A stretch of 10,303 nt of DNA from Deinococcales bacterium (GTDB lineage: Bacteria > Deinococcota > Deinococci > Deinococcales > Deinococcaceae): positions 1 through 10,303 of the forward strand of contig JANYFS010000399.1 in NCBI GenBank assembly GCA_025359705.1. The letters run 5' to 3'. The notes below the pieces were generated by a model, which had not been told where the DNA came from, did not search any database, and was given only the letters and a program-made list of their open reading frames with translations. How positions within the stretch are numbered: the first letter of the stretch is position 1; every line of letters begins with the position of its first letter. Shown piece by piece: positions 5,845 to 10,303 of this stretch. The translations under genes were made by a program, and so were the position numbers.

Positions 5845-7377
5845 ATGAGTACCGTACCTAACAGCATCGTTATTTTGGATTTTGGCAGTCAGTACACCCG
5901 CCTAATCGCGCGGCGTTTTCGTGAATTGGGCAGTTTCAGTGTGATTTTACCTGGAAACGCCCCCCTCGAGCGGATTATGCGGGAAAACCCCAAAGGTGTT
6001 GTGCTTTCGGGTGGCCCCTCGAGCGTCTACGATGAAGCCGCGCCGCAGCCCGATGCAGCCTTGCTCTCGAGCGATTTGCCCATTTTGGGAGTTTGTTATG
6101 GGATGCAGTTTTTGGCCCATCAAGCGGGCGGAACTGTAGAGCGGGTAGGGAAACGCGAATACGGCAAAGCCGAGCTGACCCAATTTAGTGGAGATCTTTT
6201 TACGGGCCTCGAGGGGGAATTTGTGGCTTGGATGAGCCATTCCGACAGCGTAACCCGCCTGCCCACGGGCTATACGGTGGTGGCCTCCACATTGGATACC
6301 CCCGTCACCGCCATCGAAAACCAGCAGCTCAAACGCTACGGCGTGCAGTTTCACCCCGAAGTGGTGCATACCCCCAAAGGGGGCCAACTCCTCGAGAACT
6401 TCTTGGCGATTTGCCAAGTGGAACGCACCTGGACGGCCCAACATATTTTGGATGAACTGATCGGCAATGTGAAAACCCAAGTGGGCAGCGGGCGGGTGCT
6501 GCTGGGTATTTCGGGCGGGGTGGACTCCAGCACTTTGGCTTTGCTGCTGGCAAAAGCGGTGGGAACCCAACTGACCGCCGTATTTGTGGATCACGGCTTG
6601 CTGCGTTTGGGCGAGCGGCAACAGGTGGAAAAAGCCCTGCGACCCTTGGGAGTCAACTTGGTGTGTGTGGATGCCTCCGAGCGCTTTCTGGGCGCACTCA
6701 AAGGAATCAGTGATCCCGAAGAAAAACGCAAAATCATCGGGCGTGAATTTATTCGGGTGTTCGAGGCTGAGGCTGGGCAGTATGGCCCTTTTGAATTCTT
6801 GGCCCAAGGTACCCTCTACCCCGATGTGATCGAATCGGCAGGCGGCGAAGGGGCTGCCAATATCAAAAGCCACCACAATGTCGGCGGCCTGCCCGATGAC
6901 CTCGAGTTTAAATTGGTGGAACCCTTCCGCACCCTGTTCAAAGATGAAGTGCGGGAAATCGCCCTGTTGCTGGGCCTGCCTGAAGATATTCGGATGCGCC
7001 ACCCCTTTCCTGGGCCTGGCTTAGCCATTCGGATTTTGGGCGAAATTACCCCCGAAAAAATTGCCATTTTGCAGCGAGTAGACGACATTTTTATCTCGAG
7101 CCTGCGGGAATTTGGTTTGTACGGCAGCACCTCCCAAGCCCTCGCGGTGCTTACCCCAATTCGTTCGGTAGGGGTGATGGGCGACGAGCGTACCTATTCC
7201 TACACCGTGGCCCTGCGTGCCGTGACCACTGCCGACTTTATGACCGCGCAGTTTGCAAGGTTGCCCTACGAATTCCTCGAGGTAGTCTCGAGCCGCATCG
7301 TCAACCATGTCCACGAGATCAACCGTGTGGTCTATGACATCACCAGCAAACCGCCTGCCACCATCGAGTGGGAATAA
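5845..7377 (+). CDS. guaA: GMP synthase (glutamine-hydrolysing)
   Basis: Converts XMP to GMP using ATP and glutamine, the last step of de novo guanine nucleotide synthesis, in the cytoplasm. The 510-residue protein has the full two-part structure. The N-terminal class I glutamine amidotransferase spans about 7-190, with Cys84 in GVCYGMQ and His170/Glu172 in VQFHPEV. The ATP pyrophosphatase domain has the P-loop SGGVDSS at 223-229 and the FLAQGTLYPDVIES and KSHHNVGGLP blocks. The C-terminal dimerisation domain has RHPFPGPGLAIR and ends in KPPATIEWE. Length is slightly below the 525 of E. coli and typical of Deinococcota. It stands alone between its own -10 box and an intrinsic terminator, so it is probably monocistronic. 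Sequence details such as WMSHSDSVT and RAVTTADFMTAQFARLP match my memory of Deinococcus enzymes and are the best taxonomic hint in the window. Confidence 0.98.
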   Translation: MSTVPNSIVILDFGSQYTRLIARRFRELGSFSVILPGNAPLERIMRENPKGVVLSGGPSSVYDEAAPQPDAALLSSDLPILGVCYGMQFLAHQAGGTVERVGKREYGKAELTQFSGDLFTGLEGEFVAWMSHSDSVTRLPTGYTVVASTLDTPVTAIENQQLKRYGVQFHPEVVHTPKGGQLLENFLAICQVERTWTAQHILDELIGNVKTQVGSGRVLLGISGGVDSSTLALLLAKAVGTQLTAVFVDHGLLRLGERQQVEKALRPLGVNLVCVDASERFLGALKGISDPEEKRKIIGREFIRVFEAEAGQYGPFEFLAQGTLYPDVIESAGGEGAANIKSHHNVGGLPDDLEFKLVEPFRTLFKDEVREIALLLGLPEDIRMRHPFPGPGLAIRILGEITPEKIAILQRVDDIFISSLREFGLYGSTSQALAVLTPIRSVGVMGDERTYSYTVALRAVTTADFMTAQFARLPYEFLEVVSSRIVNHVHEINRVVYDITSKPPATIEWE

Positions 7378-7408
7378 AATCTAGCCCAAAAATCCATATC
7401 TAAAATAC

Positions 7409-7437
7409 AAACCGCCCCACTCGATGGCGGTTTTTTT
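7409..7437 (+). terminator. Intrinsic terminator after guaA
   Basis: AAACCGCC at 7409-7416 pairs with GGCGGTTT at 7426-7433 over a nine-base loop, and the T tract runs to 7437 (seven Ts from 7431). It is 32 bases past the guaA stop: a classic Rho-independent terminator. Confidence 0.92.
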
Positions 7438-7470
7438 CCCAAACTTTTTCCAAACTTTTCCCAAAAATAC

Positions 7471-7499
7471 TTTCCGCTCGAGGGTTTTGCTTGTACCCT
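7471..7499 (+). promoter_or_regulatory. Promoter of nth, leaderless type
   Basis: TACCCT at 7494-7499 lies seven bases before the ATG at 7507. TTTCCG at 7471-7476, with a 17-base spacer, is a weak possible -35. No ribosome-binding site is seen. The same TACCCT box, at the same distance, precedes the GTG at 9548. Confidence 0.6.
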
Positions 7500-7506
7500 A
7501 CTAAGA

Positions 7507-8157
7507 ATGACCCTTGCCACCACCCTAAAACTTAAAAAAATTCAAGCCAAAGCCATTCTGGAAGCGCTCGAGGGGTTGTACCCCGATGCTCAAACCGAAC
7601 TGGATCACAGAAATGTGTTTGAGCTATTGGTGTCCACGGTGCTTTCGGCGCAGTCCACCGACAAGGGCGTAAATTCGGTGACTCCCGAGCTATTCAAAAA
7701 CTATCCCGATGCGGCGACCCTTTCCCAAGCAGACCTCGAGCGGGTGGAACAGCTTATTGCTAAGATTGGCTTTTTTCGGGTGAAGTCCAAAAATATTGTG
7801 CGCCTGTCACAGATTCTGCTCGAGAAACATGGGGGCCAAGTACCCAAGGATTTTGCAGCCTTGCTCGAGCTGCCTGGAGTGGGACGCAAAACTGCCAATG
7901 TGGTGCTGGCAAATGCCTTTGGGCGGCCCGCGATTGCGGTGGATACCCATGTGGGACGTTTGGCCCGTAGGCTGGGCCTGAGCAACCATACCGACCCCGA
8001 TAAAGTGGAAGAGGATCTCGAGGCAGTTTTCCCCAAAACATGCTGGGTTTTCATACACAATGCCCTAATTTTTCATGGGAGACGGGTGTGTAAGTCGCAA
8101 AAACCGCAATGTGAACACTGCACCCTCGAGGCATTGTGTCCCAAGATCGGTTTATAG
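7507..8157 (+). CDS. nth: Endonuclease III (DNA glycosylase / AP lyase)
   Basis: A base-excision-repair enzyme that removes oxidised pyrimidines and cleaves the resulting abasic site. The 216-residue protein is of standard length (E. coli Nth 211). It has the helix-hairpin-helix LPGVGRKTANVVLANAF with catalytic Lys128, the VDTHVGR motif with catalytic Asp146, and a C-terminal [4Fe-4S] ligand set Cys195-x6-Cys202-x2-Cys205-x5-Cys211. The early STVLSAQSTDKGVN block (43-56) is also characteristic. All key residues are present. It has its own TACCCT promoter box directly after the guaA terminator, so it is not co-transcribed with guaA. Deinococcota often carry several Nth paralogues; this compact one is of ordinary bacterial type. 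Confidence 0.96.
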   Translation: MTLATTLKLKKIQAKAILEALEGLYPDAQTELDHRNVFELLVSTVLSAQSTDKGVNSVTPELFKNYPDAATLSQADLERVEQLIAKIGFFRVKSKNIVRLSQILLEKHGGQVPKDFAALLELPGVGRKTANVVLANAFGRPAIAVDTHVGRLARRLGLSNHTDPDKVEEDLEAVFPKTCWVFIHNALIFHGRRVCKSQKPQCEHCTLEALCPKIGL

Positions 8158-8208
8158 AAGGTTGATAGCGCAAATTGTCCCCAGCATCCACGGGTTGAGC
8201 CAGCTTTA

Positions 8209-8238
8209 TTGGGGGTCTCACACAAAATGGTTTAAAGT
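8209..8238 (+). promoter_or_regulatory. Promoter of the zinc-ribbon gene, leaderless type
   Basis: TAAAGT at 8233-8238 lies six bases before the ATG at 8245. TTGGGG at 8209-8214, with an 18-base spacer, is a fair -35. No Shine-Dalgarno sequence is present. Confidence 0.6.
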
Positions 8239-8244
8239 AAAGCC

Positions 8245-8964
8245 ATGACCACAGCCGATTTCTTCACTCAACTTTACCAAGTGCAAAGCATGGACTTGGA
8301 GCTGGATCGGCTCAGGCACAGCGAAACCCATCTTCCCCCTTTGCTTGCCGAAACCCGCAGCCAGTTTGAACTGCTTAACGAGCAAATCAGTGAAATCCTC
8401 GACGAGATCGATAGAGTCCGCCGCGCTTCCGAAAAAAACGAGCGTGAACTCGAGGATTATCAAGCCAAACTGGGCCGCGCTCGAGCTGAGCAGATCAAAA
8501 ATGCCTATGACAGCAAGGCCCAAACCCAATACGAAAATCTGATTCAACAACTGCAAGACCGCGTTTCGGAAATTGAGGAAGCCCTCGAGCCGCTGTACGA
8601 GCGCCGCGAAAGCCTGACCCAAAAGAAAAGCGAATTGACCAAAGAACATAAAGCCATGCGCCCCCGCCTCGAAGAACTCGAGGGACAGGACGAAAAACGC
8701 ATCGAGGCACTGCGCGAAACCTTTGCCAAGCAAAAAGTAACCCGCGATAAACTGTTTACCGACCTCTCGAGTGTGGATCGTCGGGCCATGACCGACTATG
8801 CCATCGTGCGAAAAACTAAATCCGAAGCTATGGTCGCCATTAACAATGGGCGGTGCAGCGGTTGCAACATGCAACTGCCCATGTTGATTTTGCAAAAAGT
8901 GGCTGCTGGCAAGCCTCCCGTTCCCAAATGTCCATCTTGCGGGCGTTTGCTGATTCGCGTGTGA
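8245..8964 (+). CDS. Coiled-coil protein with C4 zinc ribbon (CT398/DUF164-like)
   Basis: A 239-residue protein of the widespread family with a long N-terminal coiled-coil hairpin and a C-terminal C4 zinc ribbon. Residues about 10-185 are almost all helix-forming and rich in Glu, Lys, Leu and Arg (for example EQISEILDEIDRVRR and RLEELEGQDEKRIEAL), with a turn near NAYDSKAQTQYENL (87-100). Residues 203-239 carry Cys204-x2-Cys207 and Cys229-x2-Cys232, spaced for one zinc ion, with GKPPVPKCPSCGRLL at the end. Family members have been annotated as nucleic-acid-binding, but the biological role is not established. It has its own promoter box and overlaps the start of the GNAT-like gene by four bases, so the two probably work together or share expression. 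Confidence 0.9.
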   Translation: MTTADFFTQLYQVQSMDLELDRLRHSETHLPPLLAETRSQFELLNEQISEILDEIDRVRRASEKNERELEDYQAKLGRARAEQIKNAYDSKAQTQYENLIQQLQDRVSEIEEALEPLYERRESLTQKKSELTKEHKAMRPRLEELEGQDEKRIEALRETFAKQKVTRDKLFTDLSSVDRRAMTDYAIVRKTKSEAMVAINNGRCSGCNMQLPMLILQKVAAGKPPVPKCPSCGRLLIRV

Positions 8965-9494
8965 ACGAACAGCCGCCTGGCCCCTCGAGCCGACCCCGCT
9001 TTGCAGCCAACCTCGAAGCGAGCCTTGGCGTGCGTGCCGCACGAGGCCGCGATGCCGAAGCCTTGGTACAGATGTGTTTGGGCTGGAACGGCGCACCCGC
9101 CCACCAAAACCCCGAATTGCTGCTCGAGCTATGGAATCAAACCCTGACCGACGACGACTCGAGCGTGTATTTGGCCTACCAAAAAGATCCCAGTAAGGAA
9201 AATGTGGTGGGCTTTGTACATGTAACCTACCAAGCCCGTCCTGCACGGCTGGGCTGGCGGGCCACCCTCGAAGAGCTACACACCATAGTTACCCCAGATT
9301 CCAGCGAAGCAGTCGCTCGAGCGCTACTTGCGGCGGTGGTTAGTGAATGCCGCCGCCGTGGAGATGTGATTGCGCTGTACCTGCTCACCCAGCCTGACCT
9401 GGAGCCACATTACAGCGAAAGTATATACGCCGAGTTGGGCTTTGTACCACGCGGGCGAGATGTGTTGATTTGGCAGGGGCAACTGCTCGAGTAG
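8961..9494 (+). CDS. GNAT-like N-acetyltransferase with weak motif A
   Basis: A 177-residue protein that looks like the GNAT acyltransferase fold, which moves acetyl groups from acetyl-CoA to amines. Supporting blocks are the N-terminal VRAARGRDAEALVQM (24-38), strand four NVVGFVHVTYQ (81-91), LEELHTIVTPDSSEAVARALL (103-123), a following helix with ECRRRGD, and the C-terminal YSESIYAELGFVPRGRDVLI (151-170), the usual motif B region with AELGF. The acetyl-CoA loop, normally R/Q-x-x-G-x-G/A, is here SSEAVAR, with no glycine pair, so activity is uncertain. The start GTG at 8961 overlaps the TGA of the zinc-ribbon gene (GTGA), which argues for coupled translation. Frame continues upstream inside the neighbour, but a longer start would overlap that gene more. 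Substrate unknown. Confidence 0.78.
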   Translation: MNEQPPGPSSRPRFAANLEASLGVRAARGRDAEALVQMCLGWNGAPAHQNPELLLELWNQTLTDDDSSVYLAYQKDPSKENVVGFVHVTYQARPARLGWRATLEELHTIVTPDSSEAVARALLAAVVSECRRRGDVIALYLLTQPDLEPHYSESIYAELGFVPRGRDVLIWQGQLLE

Positions 9495-9534
9495 GTGCTT
9501 TAGGCATTTTCAGCATCCAAACATCTTTTTGCGT

Positions 9535-9540
9535 TACCCT
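9535..9540 (+). promoter_or_regulatory. -10 box of the VC0807-like gene, leaderless type
   Basis: TACCCT lies seven bases before the GTG at 9548, the same box and distance as upstream of nth. This spacing supports GTG 9548 rather than ATG 9557 as the start. No clear -35 is seen. Confidence 0.55.
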
Positions 9541-9547
9541 AGAGGGC

Positions 9548-10303
9548 GTGAGCCAAATGCCTACCCCTACTTCCGAAGCCAATTCTGCACCCAAACAGGG
9601 ATTTCACATTCCCAAAATCCTCATCGACCTATTTTTTACGTTGGCAATTCCCATCACGTTGTTGGCATCCAAGCTGCCTTTTACCAGCTTCAATTTTTCG
9701 GATGCCATTGGCACTCGAGCGGCTTTTGTGGCAGCGGGCTTGATTCCCGCTGCCTACATTTTGTGGGATACCTGGCGCACCAAAAAATTTAACCCCGTCA
9801 CTGCGCTTGCCGCAGGTTCGGCCCTAACCGGTGGAGCATTGTCGTTTTTACAAATTGATGGCTGGCGCTTTGCACTCAAAGATTCGTATGCCTCGATTGT
9901 GGTGGCTTTTGTGATGTTAGGTTCGTTGATTTTGGGGCGACCTTTCTTTGGATTTGTGCTTAAAATTGCTTTGGCCCAAACTCCAGAACATGAGCGCCTG
10001 ATGGATCGTTTGATCGTTTCACCCACAGTTAAGAAAGCCTTATTTTGGGGAACTCTAACTATTTTAATTGAAGCACTACTCAACGGCACACTCAATTATT
10101 GGGTTAATCTGAAAAATGTAGTGGCTGTCTTTGGAAGTAAAGATTTCAATGATCAGGTGGCTAAGGTCAATGCGATTATGCGGCTTCCCAGTATTGCAAT
10201 GACTTTTATTGCTTATGGCTTGGCCTATTACGCCGTGCAATGGGGTGCGCCAATGCAGCCGACCGTAGCCGCTGCACTGGTTCTGCTGTTCCTCGCCGAC
10301 TGG
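9548..10303 (+). CDS. VC0807-like integral membrane protein (3'-partial)
   Basis: An open frame of 252 codons with no stop runs off the right edge. The first 20 residues are polar and Pro/Ser-rich, followed by hydrophobic helices at about residues 24-42 (ILIDLFFTLAIPITLLA), 56-73, 84-101, 115-133, 162-180, 213-231 and a final one starting near 240. The pattern IDLFFTLAIP, then AAGLIPAAYILWDTWRTKKFNPVTAL, and LILGRPFFGFVLKIAL is what I recall of VC0807-family proteins, related to septation protein A and of unknown function. GTG 9548 is preferred as start because TACCCT is seven bases upstream; ATG 9557 is the alternative. It is 53 bases past the GNAT-like gene but appears to have its own promoter. 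CTCGAG occurs once here, at 9714, then not again in the last 580 bases. Confidence 0.7.
   Translation, partial: MSQMPTPTSEANSAPKQGFHIPKILIDLFFTLAIPITLLASKLPFTSFNFSDAIGTRAAFVAAGLIPAAYILWDTWRTKKFNPVTALAAGSALTGGALSFLQIDGWRFALKDSYASIVVAFVMLGSLILGRPFFGFVLKIALAQTPEHERLMDRLIVSPTVKKALFWGTLTILIEALLNGTLNYWVNLKNVVAVFGSKDFNDQVAKVNAIMRLPSIAMTFIAYGLAYYAVQWGAPMQPTVAAALVLLFLADW

Larger units (their letters stand above)
715..9719. repeat. CTCGAG palindrome, 62 dispersed copies
   Basis: Reading by eye, I counted 62 copies between 715-720 and 9714-9719. The count is manual and may be off by one or two. Copies occur in genes in every phase (CTC GAG for Leu-Glu as in GuaA APLERI, x-TCG-AGC for Ser-Ser as in GuaA GGPSSV, CCT-CGA-GAG for Pro-Arg-Glu as in the methylase TPRECAR), in intergenic DNA, and in a hairpin arm. 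The flanking bases show no longer consensus, though T directly after is rare. Being a palindrome, it has no strand. It resembles a genome signature such as HIP1, not a mobile repeat. Confidence 0.9.

Noticed and set aside
5947..7002. Long minus-strand open frame (351 codons) opposite guaA
   Set aside because: It lies entirely antisense to a certain gene, has no recognisable domain and reads as the His/Gln/Gly-rich mirror of the coding strand.
8218..9246. Long minus-strand open frame (342 codons) opposite the zinc-ribbon and GNAT-like genes
   Set aside because: Low-complexity mirror of a coiled-coil gene; the plus strand has motif-supported proteins with a proper stop/start overlap.
715..9719. 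CTCGAG as target of a local XhoI-like restriction system
   Set aside because: A restriction target would be expected to be avoided, not enriched, and the local system matches EcoRII (CCWGG).
1..10303. tRNA, rRNA, CRISPR array or insertion sequence
   Set aside because: No cloverleaf, regularly spaced repeats, terminal inverted repeats or transposase motifs were seen on either strand.

Overview
The window comes from a bacterial chromosome of roughly balanced base composition. GMP synthetase reads like Deinococcota (Deinococcus–Thermus) versions, closer to Deinococcus than to Thermus as far as I can recall those sequences. Several genes have a -10-like TANNNT box only 6-7 bases before the start codon and no Shine-Dalgarno sequence, which fits the leaderless transcripts common in that phylum. 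The base composition suggests one of its lower-GC lineages. This placement is inference, not a database result.

Layout. (1) Bases 1-2331 hold a restriction-modification pair of EcoRII type: the C-terminal two thirds of a Dcm/M.EcoRII-like C5-cytosine methyltransferase (start off the left edge), then a full-length EcoRII-like endonuclease. This part is visibly more AT-rich than the rest. (2) Bases 2332-2743 contain a small minus-strand gene for a 56-residue two-helix membrane protein, a perfect hairpin between it and the convergent endonuclease gene, and the promoter region of the next operon. (3) Bases 2744-4425 are a two-gene operon of alpha/beta hydrolases, an acetyl-xylan-esterase-like protein and a putative-esterase-family protein, joined by an ATGA overlap. 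(4) Bases 4426-4866 are AT-rich non-coding DNA ending in a promoter region with two dyads. (5) Bases 4867-5701 encode two overlapping small membrane-associated proteins, a holin-superfamily/YqjE-like protein and a glycine-zipper protein reminiscent of YqjD. (6) Then come housekeeping genes, all on the plus strand: guaA, an intrinsic terminator, nth, a coiled-coil/zinc-ribbon protein, a GNAT-like protein that starts within the preceding stop codon, and a VC0807-like membrane protein that runs off the right edge.

The strongest unexplained signal is the palindrome CTCGAG. I counted 62 copies in 10.3 kb, about one per 166 bases, where chance would give two or three. They lie in all three codon phases and in non-coding DNA, so codon use does not explain them. 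It behaves like a genome-wide palindromic signature comparable to cyanobacterial HIP1. It is rarer in the restriction-modification region and absent from 4306-5242.

Functionally, the restriction-modification genes are a self-contained defence unit. The hydrolase operon probably acts on ester substrates. guaA and nth are core metabolism and DNA repair. The rest are conserved proteins of uncertain role.
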